Shown here piece after piece: positions 45,330 through 57,505 of a DNA stretch of 64,000 nt. Source of the stretch: Clusia tigrina (Eukaryota > Arthropoda > Insecta > Diptera > Clusiidae); the NCBI GenBank assembly GCA_920105625.2, contig OV050030.1, positions 61,610,322 to 61,674,321 on the forward strand, given 5' to 3'. A model generated the notes under the pieces. It worked only from the letters and a program-made list of their open reading frames with translations, searched no databases and was not told where the DNA came from. Every line of letters begins with the position of its first letter. Position 1 is the first letter of the stretch. Made by a program: the position numbers and the translations under genes.

Positions 45330-45660
45330 GCCATGTCCTCGCGAGCCTAAAGAAAATGGTAATATACTTTTGTACCTTTACAACCACCCGGAGTTGCTAA
45401 CAAATTTGGATAGGTCTGAAAGTTCTAAGCTAGAGCAATGCCCTAGACTGTCCAGAAAAGGACTTGCGAGATATTTGAGTCTCAAGCGAGTGAGGGCTGG
45501 GCAAACACAAAGAAAGTGGACTGTTTCTTTCTCCTGTGGGTCTTTACAGCTCCTGCAATGAGCATTGAATGGAATGCCCATTTTTTCAGCATGTGTGCCA
45601 ATAGTCCATAAAGGTACAACTAATATTACTTTTAGCTTTGTATGTTGCCCGCTTAGTGGG
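45330..45660 (-). pseudogene. LINE ORF2 C-terminal zinc-motif relic
   Basis: A frame at 45378-45581 reads HCRSCKDPQEKETVHFLCVCP, the Cys/His motif that closes many LINE ORF2 proteins, with the preceding segment recognisable in other frames up to about 45660. It lies on the same strand as the relic at 44.5-45.1 kb but on the wrong side to be simply continuous with it, so it is a separate fragment or a rearranged one. Confidence 0.65.
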
Positions 45661-46390
45661 CTCAGTTACAGTGTAAGAACTAATTTTAGAATTAATTTCA
45701 TTAATTAATCTTCAAAATGTCCTGAATTATCTAAAATCAATCAAAAGTTGGCAGCATTTTTATTCGCCTGAGTAATTCCCGTATACTGATTGGAATTCGT
45801 TTTATGGGTCTTTTTGTTCCTTTTTTGAATAAGGGTAAACAATTCCCATAAAACCGGGATATAACGGGTTGAAGTGTTCCACAAATATATTTGTCATAAA
45901 ATCTTACTGTAAGCTCTGAATACACCAAAGCTCAAAATTCAACTGAATAAGTGAAAACTTAAAATGCGTTTGAAGGTTAATTTCGAACTTATTCAGAATT
46001 GGTTCTAAAATTTCACACAAAACCGAATTTTGGGGGGTTAGTTTATATAAAAAAATTTGTTACCTATAAGTCACAATACAAAAGAAATCTCTACATATAA
46101 TATCTATAAATAAAAATATAAGTACAAATTTGGGTACTTAAGCTAGTATTGACTAATAACACAGGAAATTCGAGAAGAAGAGATCACTTCTTAACGTATT
46201 TTTGGGCGCTGAATTCAAATCCGAAGCCAGATTTTCGCTAAGCTGTCAGAATTGTGAGATTTTGCATATTGCAGCATTGCGCTGTCACCGTAGCGTCAGC
46301 TGGTTGAATCAATAGCGTGTTCACTTCAACTTGACGCAAAAAGTATTTGTAATAGAAAAATAACATATAAAAATGTCGAAAATATCGTGC
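45661..46390. other. AT-rich stretch without a gene
   Basis: No coding or repeat signal recognised. Confidence 0.5.
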
Positions 46391-46394
46391 TAAG

Positions 46395-47625
46395 TCAACC
46401 CGAACTATTTTTGTTACGTTTGCGGTTATTATATTGTTGCAAAGTTATAACAGATTCGCTGAAAACTGCCTATCTGCACTACCTTTGATTTCGCTGTGGG
46501 AGATTTAGAGAAGCCGTGGATGCCTAAATTGTTTTGTAATGCATGTAAAACAAAGTTATACAAATGGTCGATGAGCGAAGAAATGTATCTGCCGCTCAAT
46601 ACGCCAATGCTTTGGAGATAACAGAAATATCACACCAATGACTGTTTTTTTGTTCCACGAACGTCTTTGGTATTAGTACAAGAACTGTACGAAACATTAA
46701 GTATGCCGACGTTTCATCAGCATCGACGCCAGTTGAACGTTTACACAATGATCCATTATCGACTTTTCTTCGACGGTTCTAAATAGAGTTTGAAGCCCGC
46801 TATCCTGTATATTGGAAATAAAAAGCAGTCGATTCCAATTGCTCATGCTGTCAACACCAAGGATAGTTATGAATCGATGAAAAAATGTTGGGATTGATCA
46901 AGTACAACGAACATAAATGGAAAATTTGTGGGAATCTAAGGATATTTGATGATTTCGAATTAGGATATTAATTTGGTTATTGGCATGTTGAATGGAGAGC
47001 GGCTTCACGAAATACTTTTGCTTTCTTTGTGTGTGGGATAGTCGAACAAGAGTGCATCATTACGTAAAAAAAAGAATGGCCCTCTCGAGACCATTATTCA
47101 CTATGAAGACAAAGCACCTCTAACAATTCACTGATTGATCCAAATAACGTTTTGCTTCCTCCACTGCATATTAAACCGGGCCTCATAAGGAATTTCGTTA
47201 AAGCGCTCGGCCTAGACGGGACGGCTTTCCAGTACTTAACTCGTCTGTTTCCGAAGATTTCTTACGCCAAAATAAAAGAAGGGATTTTGGTTAGACCTGA
47301 CAAATATGTATATAATGAGACTGTTGGCTGACAACAACATTACGCGATGTTTAACATTCACAGAAAAGGCAGCATGAGCATCTTTCAGGAGCATTGTCCA
47401 TAACTTCCTTGGCAACCGTAAAAGTGACAACTAGAGGCAAGCTGTCGCGGAACTGTTGGAATTACAAGAGAATCGGTGCTCGTATGTCGCTAAAAATTCA
47501 TTTTCTGCATTCCCACCTGGATCCCTTCCCGGAAAATTTAGGTGATACGAGTGACGAGCAGGGCGAGCGGTTGCATCCTGATTTGCAGATCACCAAGTTT
47601 TCTAGAACGAGTTCATGATGAATCT
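46395..47625 (+). pseudogene. Decayed member of a multi-copy arthropod protein family
   Basis: Across three frames the plus strand gives VGDLEKPWMPKLFCNACKT and LYKWSM near 46500-46570, NTPMLWR near 46600, LPPLHIKPGLIRNFVKALG with TAFQYLTRLFPKISYAKIKE near 47150-47280, and SLKIHFLHSHLDPFPENLGD with DEQGERLHPDL near 47480-47580. I recall this succession from uncharacterised, highly repeated insect and aphid proteins. Cys pairs at the start suggest a zinc site. Function is unknown; copy behaviour suggests a transposon origin, which is inference. Many stops make it a clear pseudogene. Confidence 0.6.
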
Positions 47626-50315
47626 ATTACGTGAAACAGACCCACAAGAATACAATCGAGAAATTTCATTTCTAAATTTAGATTTATTATTGAATAATGT
47701 GGCTATTATCTCGAAAAACTGACGACCTAGGGAAAAAACGGACTCCGGATTCGGAATCAACATCGAAAATGACCTTCGGAACTCACTTTCGTTGCTCAGG
47801 TACAAAACAGTGTATTCCTGTGTAGTTAATTCTATATGACTAATAATTTTTCCGTTGATAAATACCTTTAGTATTTCCTGATATCTTGTACACATGTATA
47901 CATAATAGTAAAAATACAATAAAATGAATTTTTTTCAAAAAGTTCATTGAACTACATATACGAGTATGTACATATATTCACGATACACATTTGCACATAA
48001 ATATGTATGAAGATAATGATGTAGTCGCCTAACAAATTTTCGTGTTTATGTTAGCAAATTTTCTCGTAATGCTTTAAAAGAATCTTGAAAAAAAAATCAA
48101 ATTTAAAATTCTCAAAATTTGTATAAACTCAATGAAATTGTGTTTCGCGATGCTTTACAAATCGGCGCATGTTGTTGCGCACATAAAAAAATTTGTTGCG
48201 TTAAAAGATTGAAAAAGATTTTTTGTATGTACGAATCTTCATCACAATGGAATCTATAAAATCAAACTTTCGGTCTGTATATTTAATTTGCTACATACTA
48301 TTATACATAAAAATGTTTATCCAAAAGTATGTTTTGTTTCGGCATAAGTCTGTTTTACAAACCTTGCAAACAAAAAACCTTAATTTAGCGTATTAGTCAG
48401 TCTTGTAAAGAGACCTTCGGTTTTTCTATTATTCTCGAGTTGTATATGGCAATTGATACTTTTAGTACGATTTGCAGCAAATATTTTGTACAGTGCAGAA
48501 ATAGAGCCCAATAGAGATATTTTTTCTTTGATATATTTGTCAGCTTTTGAGCGTTCTTCGTGGCTAAATCATCTAAATAACAATTACATTATTATTTTAT
48601 TAGTAATTTCTCTGAGTTGCTCTTCTTTGAATACATATCAATTATTTTCTTACTTATATTTGCTAACTAAGATGACAGATTGTAAAGATTTCTCGTGTAT
48701 TCCTTTCATTAAATATTTAAGCTCTAACTTAACGTTTCTAGTATAGCATATAAATTCTTTTATTCTGTATTACAGTTTAATATTAATTATATTGACTATT
48801 TAAATTAAACGTTATCAGTTGAAGGCATAAGCAATTGAACGCATAGATTTTCAATTTCATTGATCATCCAAGTGTAAAGACAAAAAAAAAAAAATATCAA
48901 AACATGCGTATTGAATGCTCATGCGTATTAGATGCTCTGTCAGTCTTCCATACATCACCATCTCTCCACAACGGCTGAGTGCATTTAAAAGGAAATTCTG
49001 CATTTGTGAAATGTGCATTTTCATTTACACTTGAGTTGTACGATTCTTAAAGTAGCAACTGTTACGATTGTATTTCAGCGCAGTGCTTCGCAAAATTAAT
49101 TAACAAATATGTTTCATGCATACTTTTAATTAGTTTTCCACATTTTTGGGCGCTGCAAATTGTAAATTCTACAAATTTGCTGTTTGCTGCATGTTTTGTT
49201 GGCTGTATTCTCCCCATATTGGTTTGGTAAATTATGCGTTGACTGTGGAACACATATGGATGTGTGTGCAAATAAGAGGAATTGCTACAGAATTGCATTG
49301 ATGACATGGTAGTTGTGAGTCAGTCTGCGCCTACTCTGCTGCAGCGATGACATCGAGACTGAGGCATCTGGGTAAAATATATTTGTTTATTAGTGTTGCC
49401 ACTTTTCTGTGTTACTATTCGTTACTTTCAATAACAGCCTGCGCGTTGATTCTTGAATAAATCGATATATGTAGTTCGAAAATAATCAGATCCATTTGTA
49501 TATAAAATCCCAATATGTTTCTCTTTTTCTACATAATTTTATTTCAGAATAAAACTTAGCGAAGACAATTGCTGACATTAAATTATGGTAACTGTAACTG
49601 TAACAGTGTAACTGTTCAGCTCTTTTGACTAATGATAGTAGGGAGTAATGAGTACCATAACTGTGCTTTTGACATCTCTAGCATCTAAGAACTGAAAAGA
49701 TGCAATGATGCTGGATGGAGAGAAAGCAAGAGGACGTGTATGGCTGTACTATATATATCTATAGGTTTTTGCCGAGTTGTGTCAGCTCGTATAAGGGTAA
49801 CCAGGCTGTAATAATAAATACGAAATTATCTGGAGCATTTGTTGTGAAAGAAGGTGCAATCTTTTTTGTTGGCGTGTCTCATTTTTTTAAAGTATCAATA
49901 ATATTCAATCTCATTGAATTTTTAGTCGATTTGTTTCAGCAATAGTATAGTATTTTTATACATTTTAAGAGTTTTTGATTTTTTAACTCGGTGTATCTGA
50001 AATGTTGTAGCTTATATAGAGTTACTAACAATGCTAACGAGATTTTGTTTTACACCATTGCAAACAATCCTATAGTAGTAGAGTAACGAAGAAAATACTT
50101 TTGCTAAAACATGTTATAGTTATATTGTAGTTTTTAAGGCATCTCACATTTAAGAACGGGTCTAAAATACAAATATATATTTCGATACTAAACATTATTA
50201 AGTAAAATGCAACATAAACATAACATTACCTCTTTGCCCTAACTGACCGACATTTTTATTCTATTAGGAGTTACTCATTTATTATATCATTTTTCTTATT
50301 TTAGGAATATACCTC
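47626..50315. other. AT-rich stretch without a gene
   Basis: Frames are short and hydrophobic or low-complexity. No RNA gene, LTR or inverted repeat was recognised. Confidence 0.5.
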
Positions 50316-50319
50316 ATTT

Positions 50320-50723
50320 TCTATGAATTTTGTACAATTTTTTTGTTAAGTTTTCTTATTGCAAAGAATATTTTGGCTCGGAAGAATAACTTCTTAACCT
50401 TAATGTGGCAATTTACATTAGAAGCTTGCTCTATATGCTTCTTCAATAAGTCATTTGTAATGGGCAAAGCATTAACCCCTAAATATTGTTTTCCAAATGA
50501 GTTATTGCAACCATCAATTCGGTGGTCTTTGATAACCACCTTCGTCTACCCACGTGTAGCTTCTGTTCTTATTTACCGTAATATTAGGCACCTCGTCTTC
50601 CATCTTGTGGCAAATATGTCCGGCTAGATTCGCTAAACCGTCATATTCCATGGAGTCCAATTCCTGTAATGCTTCTACGTGGTCGGCACTAGTTTGAATT
50701 GCGCAAAACCGGTTTAATGGCAC
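50320..50723 (-). pseudogene. Possible P-element-like transposase C-terminus
   Basis: The frame 50723-50514 (GLANLAGHICHKMEDEVP, then WVDEGGYQRPPN) and the next frame 50539-50321 (NVNCHIKVKKLFFRAKIFFAIRKLNK) together resemble the end of P-type/THAP transposases, where a glycine-rich turn precedes a basic ARxFFxIRxLN-like helix. Identification is tentative; hAT-type proteins are an alternative. Confidence 0.4.
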
Positions 50724-51927
50724 TTTATAAAAGAATGTGTAAGATAAAGCACGGTTAATGAATGAAAGTCAAAGAGTTATGCGAACGTTCAAAATCGGAT
50801 GTATCATCCTCGTCTACGCTAGCGCTGGTTGACAAAACTCCTTGATTATACCCCTTGATTATACGTTAATATATACTTCACATTAAATTGATTTTTAAAA
50901 TCGGTGAATGTCTTTCGATGATGACTTTTCAAAAACAAGAGCAGTATTATTATTATAATAAATTTGAGAAAATACAATACAATTATAAATTTACACTTTT
51001 ATTATTAACTTATATATAATACAAAATAATTGAAATCCTTTTAATACACAAATGATTGCCTTTGCACATGCCTATATAACCAAATATTTTATTGAATGGT
51101 GCGATATCATAGAGAAGTTTTTAACAGAAATAATAATCCAAATAGTTTTATAAAATCTTATAAAAACGACTTCTAGATTTTTTTTTTGTATTGCTTATCT
51201 TAACCAAACACTCTTCCCAATTTTTTATATGAGACATTTTGCTCAATTCCTGAGCTGAAAATGTGCGACGAAAAGAACTCCATTTAAATATTTTTACTAT
51301 TTTCTACTTAAAAAAATTAGGAATGCTTTCATTTCTGAAGTGGCAGTGACTAGTCTAGCTCTAATACCATAGTCGCATAACTATTAATAGGTTTTATCTA
51401 TAATCACTAATATCTCAGCAGTTTAGCTCGAAGCTATCAATATTTAGCAATATCTTTAATCACGGTTACTGGATTATATTATAAAAAGAACGAAACAAAA
51501 AAAGAACTTATTAAAAAAAAAACGAACGATTTCATTACTAGCAGACCATGGATTGGATTTACAAAGTAACGACAGTGGCAACAGCTTTGTCGGAGAGGCT
51601 CAGAAAAACGACTATGTTTTAGAACTTACGGTTCAACTTACTTCCACATCAACAAAAAATAACAAAGTGGTCGGGTACGAAAAGATCAAGCAACTTTGTG
51701 CGATAAATGTAGCAATAAAAGAGTGTTTAACAACTGTAAATTTACATTTGAACTACGGCTGACGGGATTGATATAAAAGAAGTAACTAATGCCAGCTTTG
51801 AAAATAATGAATAGCGGGGTTGTAAACAAATTAGTTGGAACAGTTGTGCTGCGTTAAAAGAGTGGTAGGTATGATCAAAAATGGGTGCCCTTTTTTGGCA
51901 GCATATTGTAAGAATGGAAGAGGAATA
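50724..51927. other. AT-rich stretch without a gene
   Basis: A 69-codon frame at 51553-51762 has no recognisable domain and was not called. Nothing else stands out. Confidence 0.5.
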
Positions 51928-51929
51928 TA

Positions 51930-52077
51930 CGAGGTGTGATCAAAAAAGAACCGTTATTGTGTGATCAAAAAATAAAGTATTTTGAAGGGGAATTACTTTG
52001 AAGGGGACAAGATAGTTGTTGATGAATAAATAAATTTTTTGATCACACAATAACGGTTATTTTTTCATCACACCTCG
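51930..52077. mobile_element. 148-bp MITE with mariner-like ends
   Basis: Two arms of about 43 bp, starting cgaggtgtgatcaaaaaa, are inverted copies with two or three mismatches. TA flanks both ends (51928-51929 and 52078-52079), as for Tc1/mariner elements. Each arm repeats the word gtgtgatcaaaaaa twice. There is no coding space, so it would rely on a transposase made elsewhere. Confidence 0.88.
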
Positions 52078-53066
52078 TACTTTTGTATGAAAAACTTTTG
52101 ACTTAGAAGCTCTTAATACAATAGCTTGCTTAAAAGGGGAGCTGTCAATTAGTTTGCTTGAGTTATTGCAGGCAGAAATGAGGGAAATTTTCTAGCTGAA
52201 GAAGAGCGTAAAATCTCATGAACACATAAGCTTTAATTTAAATCACAATATTTGTGTTAAAGACAGAAACTGTTTTCATTCTACATACATTTAAGTTAAT
52301 TGCTATATATTCACTTTAATTACCGAATCAACCTTTTCATTCGATAAAGAAACTGAATTAAAATAAGACTACGAAGTGAATAATCAACAGCTAAATGAAA
52401 AAGAAATGACTAAAGAAACTTCTCAACCGCACAAACTACCTTTTTTAAGGTAAAAGGTATAATTATAATGTATAACAAATTGGTGCAATATAGTCAAAAA
52501 TACATTATAGCTGTATAAATTAGGTCCGTACTGCTCTCATGCACACAATCAATATTCATTTCTTGCTTAAAACTTAGGAACTATGGCAAATTCAGAGACC
52601 AAATTTTCTGTGAATTAGTATATTGACACCGCAAAGCGTGTCAAGAAATGAGATGGCCACGCTCTCCTCCATTGTAATCAACTCAGGATACCCTACCGTA
52701 AATTACCCTAGATATACCCATAATGATGATATTTGAATAAAACATTGCCATTGTTTAACCTGCACGCACATGTAAGGGCGAAGTCAGTCTGACCCGACTT
52801 CAGACTTCTTTACTTGTTTTTTTTTTTAAATAACTGTGAACTGGTATCAATCCGAACAATAAAAAGTCTAGAAACAACTAGTAGTTACATTTGCTTATAC
52901 AATCGTTCAATTATCCCTACTGGTGAGAGTTACTGTGATACTTGTATATCCCATTGACTGCAACAAATATTTTCTAAATGGTATGATAACATGTGATATT
53001 TTATAGTCAATTTAGTCTTTTTCACATTTAAAACGTTCATGATTTGTTTAAAAATTGAAGAGTATT
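52078..53066. other. AT-rich stretch without a gene
   Basis: No coding or repeat signal recognised. Confidence 0.5.
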
Positions 53067-53268
53067 GTTTATTTGGTAGTCTAAAGGTAATAATGTTAGC
53101 CTCGTAGTTATGGGATGTGGAGTTCGAATCCCGTTCAAGGTATTTTCTTGAAATTAATTTTTCTATATAGTTTTATGAAACGTTGTAGTTTCGAGTACTA
53201 ATTCCTTTAAAACCTTTCTAGCATAATTTACTATGTAAGGTAAAATAATAGCTATAATTATAATTCCG
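53067..53268 (+). mobile_element. tRNA-derived SINE, diverged relative of 42003-42219
   Basis: The tRNA-like head has a tggtagtctaaagg A-box region near 53074 and a B box agttcgaatcc at 53121-53131. The body shares gagtactaattcc and a taaggtaaaataatagctataat-type tail with the SINE at 42 kb. Divergence suggests an older copy. Confidence 0.7.
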
Positions 53269-54011
53269 TATTTTGTGATATATGAATGTTATACCTTTTA
53301 ATACTACATTTTTTACAGTTCTTCATTCGATCTTGCTTTAAAAATATATATTTATTTTTTACACATATGCTCAAAGTAGCGGCACTAAGACAACAAGTGA
53401 TTTGTTTTCACTTGGTTTTTCTCTCAATAAGGAAGTGGGTGGCGTCGCATTCCATTGCCGTATGTCCACTTATTAAATACTTCTGCTCAATCGTTAAATT
53501 CGTTTCGCCAACAAGGCATTGGACAAAAAAACATTCGATTTTGGTAGAAACATCCATCCGAGTAAATTATTGTGTTATTAATATCTGGAGTTCGAGCATG
53601 GAAATTTTTCAAGTGTCTAATAATACATTTAACAAAAACTGAATTTACAAGATTTGCATCTGTTTCATCCTAAACAAATTTATCTGATTCATGTGTGACA
53701 ACATTGTAGATTGTGAAATTATGAATTTAGTGGGACTAATTTTACAGCTTGCATATCCATACAAAATACAGCACATAGTCCGGACTTAGCATTTTTTATC
53801 TCATTTATTTTTCTTCTCGCATCTTTTCTGTTTCTTCTGTATGTTTTTCATAACTTTCCACCGGGTTCAGTATAATTTTTATGTGCTACTCAAATATTAC
53901 ATTAATAATTTTTAAGCTTAAGAATTGAGTACTTAGTCTTCTTAAGTATTTCTGCGATTATTGGATATGATAATTTCATGTTTCCATTTATATTTATTGT
54001 TCTTTAATTTA
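53269..54011. other. AT-rich stretch without a clear gene
   Basis: A 118-codon frame at 53286-53642 is low-complexity and hydrophobic with no recognised motif. It directly precedes the large LTR element. Confidence 0.45.
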
Positions 54012-54015
54012 CATT

Positions 54016-55868
54016 GTAACGACTCGTTTTCGCTGGGGTAAAAACTCAGCGGGTTCCAGGGTCGCTTACAGAAATTTATTGCAGTTGTATTAGTTTTAAA
54101 AAGTGTTTTTATTTATTTTCAAAATTACTACTTATTTCCTATACATATATATAATTATATTTAATTACTACCCTACTCTGTGTGCTCGTGGTAGTGTCCG
54201 TGGTTTGTACTAGTGTCCCAGGGAGAGTCGGTCAAAACCATACACTCCTGGCTCTGCCTGCGTTGCGTATGTGTCCCAGGGAGAGTCGGTCAAAACCATA
54301 AACTCCTGGCTCTGTCTGCGTTGCGTATGTGTCCCAGGGAGAGTCGGTCAAAACCATAAACTCCTGGCTCTGTCTGTTTTGCGTATGTGTCCCAGGGAGA
54401 ATCGGTCAAAACCATAAACTCCTGGCTCTGTCTGCGTTGCGTATGTGTCCCAGGGAGAGTCGGTCAAAACCATAAACTCCTGGCTCTGTCTGCGTTGCGT
54501 ATGTGTCCCAGGGAGAGTCGGTCAAAACCATAAACTCCTGGCTCTGTCTGCGTTGCGTATGTGTCCCAGGGAGAGTCGGTCAAAACCATAAACTCCTGGC
54601 TCTGTCTGCGTTGATTTATTGTCAATAGTGAAAGTAACTAACTACGAAGCTTGGTGCGTCTCTAGGAGCTTGGTGCGTTGTGTACTTACGGAACGATGCT
54701 GGATCAAAGAGACTCACTGTCTGGTTCACTCCGCTTATATAGCGAAAGCTTGCTATGGGATCAGTGCTCGTTGTTGTTGTGGTCCAGTTGTCCTTAGGCC
54801 ACCTTCAACTTCTGCTGGTTAACCACCTCGTTGTAATTCCTCTAGTTGTCCATCATAGTTGTTGCTTGCAGTAGTGTGGCCTGATCGCTGCTGTTAGTTG
54901 TCGCTTTGCTGTTGTTGTAGACACGTTTCTTCGTACTCTGCCTGTTTACAGCTTTGCGTTTACGATCGGTTAGCGTGTGTGTGGCGCGCTCTTGTTTTCG
55001 CCTTCGGTCGCTATAGTGTTGTTGTTGTTAAAATATTGGTTCACACTCCGCCTGCTTACGGCTCTGTGTTTACGATCGGTGCGCTCTCGTTGTCATCCGT
55101 GTTCCGCCTTCGGTCGCTGTACTGTTGTTGTTGTTAAAATAATGGTTCATACTCCGCCTGCTTACGGGTCTGTGTTTACGATCGGCTCGCGTATGTGTGG
55201 TGCGCTCTCGTTGTCATCCGTGCTCCGCCTTCGGTCGCTGTGCTGTTGTTGTTGTTGTTATAAATATTTCTTCTTACTCTGCCTGTTTACAGCTTTGCGC
55301 TTGCGATCGGTTGGCGTGTTTCTGTTTCTCCGTGTTCCGCCTTCGGACGCTGTAGTGTTGTTGTTGTTGTTATACATATTTATTTGTATTCCGCCTGCTG
55401 AATGCTTTGTGTGTGTTTCTCTCTCCGTGTTCCGCCTTTGGTCGCTGCACTGTTCAGTAGAAATGTTTGCTTGCTGTTTCTTTTTTCCTTTATAGCCGTA
55501 CTAGTCCCTCTTGATGTTCTTTGTACTATTAGGCCGTCGTCGTCGTCAGTCTAACCCTTTCGGTTTCTGAGCTCCTCACAACCTGTACGTTTATTGGTCC
55601 GATCGTCTGTGCGTAAATGTTTTGTTATACTTATCCGCTGTCTTTGTTGTTGCATTTAGCGTGGGAGGTGGTTACCTTTTTAAGCTGCATGATATCGGGG
55701 ATGGTTGCATGCTTGAATATTGTTGGTGGTTATTTCTAAATAAAATATGGTGGACACCGTTATTTGTTTTTGGAGTTAGCACGGTCTCTGGTGGTAGCAT
55801 AGAGTTTTTGTTGTATTCTTTGTAGGAGGTGTATGCGGAAAATACTTCTGATACTTTCCGTCTTTACA
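54016..55868 (-). repeat. 3' LTR in element sense (1853 bp)
   Basis: Contains seven 58-bp tandem repeats and a further series of imperfect repeats of about 105 bp (about 54930-55460) built from cctgcttacggctctgtg, gatcgg, ccgccttcggtcgctgt and a GTT run. Plus-strand frames through this part are side effects of the repeats. Confidence 0.92.
54213..54613. repeat. Seven 58-bp tandem repeats in the left LTR
   Basis: Units begin gtgtcccagggagagtcggt at 54213, 54271, 54329, 54387, 54445, 54503 and 54561; the last is about 53 bp long. Period and phase are exact. One unit differs by gtttt for gcgtt and another by agaatcgg for agagtcgg. Confidence 0.95.
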
Positions 55869-55881
55869 CGTCCTCCCGACT

Positions 55882-57505
55882 TTATGGACGAAGGAGAAAC
55901 GTTGTTTCCCCGTGGTGCACTATGACCCGGTACGGTTGTCGTTGAAAGCGCAGGCGTTTCCTTTTGGCTTGGCTTTCCTTCAGAGTGGCTATCGTATTTG
56001 TCACTAGTGTCGCTGGTAAGCCATCTGCCTTGGGTCCCCTGAGTTCGGCTACGTTGTGGAAGTGAAGGTCTTCCCCGGGTGTGGCATTCAGTGTTGGCGG
56101 TGTCCCCGTGTGCTTACGTTGAGTCTTCTCTGGTTTTTCACTGTCGGATGTGTATGACTTCAATCGTATCGTTGAGTCGCCTGTGATTGGCATCCGTTTC
56201 TCTGTTGGCATTCTCCATGTAGCCCCGTTCCATTGTTTAATTCGTTTGCTGTGGTGGCTTTTGGAGTTACGTTTGTCTCTCTTGTCGTCGCTTCTGCTGT
56301 TGTTGGTGCACTGGATTGCACCCTGGTTGTCCCTTGATCTGTCGTTGCGTCTACGTGGTATGTCTCGGCTGTTTCTCACTGGTGTTGACCTAGTAGGTAC
56401 GCTGATTGCTCTGATGGTGGGTCGCTTTCGGCGTGCGACCTTCTTGCTCTGGGGTGCGCTCGCGTCCTTTTTCCGAGGTCCATGTGTTGATTCCTGGGAA
56501 GTCCTTCTCTCTATGCTTTTGTAGGATACGTTGTCCGCTTTCGCTAGGTATATTCCGTGGCAGTTGAATTCTTTTGAATGAGTCATATTTGTTCCTGGTG
56601 GTGTGTGTTTTCGAATGCGTTGCTTTTCTGTGTATTCTTTGCTGTGCGTCTGTTGCTTATAATTTCTGACGATGGTGTGCTTTTTGGACTGCGATGCATT
56701 GAAATGTGGGAGATTCTCAACACGAATTGTCGTGCACGTTGCAATTTCTCGGGGCTGCACGCAACTGTTATGAGGTCCCAATGTGATCTCCTGATCACTG
56801 CATTTCAATGTTGTTCCCAGGCTTGTCATGAAGTCTATTCCCAGGAGCAGATCATCACTGGAGTCCGGCATGACCAGTAGCTCTAGATTGCATGCCTTCT
56901 CTCCAAGCCTTACATTCGTCACACACGTCTCTCTGACTGTCCTACTAGTGCCGTCTGCCATGCGCACTCTAGTATGGGATTTTCCCAATTTGCTGGTGGA
57001 AGCGCGTAGCTTTCGTACCAGTGCTCTGCTCACAAAACTGTTAGTTGCACCTGTGTCCAGTGTCGCGGTGATGGTTTCTGTGCCAATGGAAACGGTGGCG
57101 CAGATTCGTTGCCCGACACAGTGCAATGCTTTTTCCAATTGTGAGGTTTGTTGCCGCTGTTCTGATCTGTGCTGTGCTCCTGATTGTAGTCTTCGGTTGG
57201 GTGGTTCTCTCTGCTTGCAGCACTCGATCGTCCTTACTTCCCTACGCCCGCACTCCCAACAAAACAATGTCTGCGCGTTGCGACATTGGCGAGCTATATG
57301 ACCATTTTGGCCACAACGCCTGCAGGCTGTTCTGGGATCTATGGGTGCCGCTCTGTTCTCTAGCGTCACCTGACGGTTCCGTACCTCTCGTGGTGGCGTA
57401 CGCTCGACTCGTGATTGTACAGGGGGTATTCGGTGTGGGTCCCGGTCGCCACGGAAGCCTTCCAAGTCTTCGGCCATCTCCACTAGTTCTTCCAGCGTTC
57501 CAAAA
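55882..57505 (-). CDS. Gag zinc knuckle-protease with long basic tail
   Basis: The open frame extends from 57483 to 55882 (533 codons) and joins upstream Gag in frame about 57505 after a one-base shift. Residues 54-67 form a CCHC knuckle (CRRCGQNGHIARQC), followed by a second Cys-rich patch (CWECG...ECC). The aspartic protease has DTGA at residues 143-146 and the closing LLLGIDF at 212-218. After residue 220 comes a 300-residue lysine/arginine/serine-rich tail without RT, RNase H or integrase motifs; the last 15 residues (RVIVHHGETTFLLRP) may be the remnant end of a former Pol. It is uninterrupted, which is notable for a long tail. Confidence 0.8.

Noticed and set aside
54213..54613. CRISPR-like array
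   Set aside because: The units are direct, head-to-tail and without variable spacers, and the genome is eukaryotic; it is an LTR tandem array.
54977..55495. Plus-strand cysteine- and leucine-rich frames of about 172 codons in both large LTRs
   Set aside because: They translate the imperfect LTR repeats and GTT runs, lie antisense to the element and show no domain.
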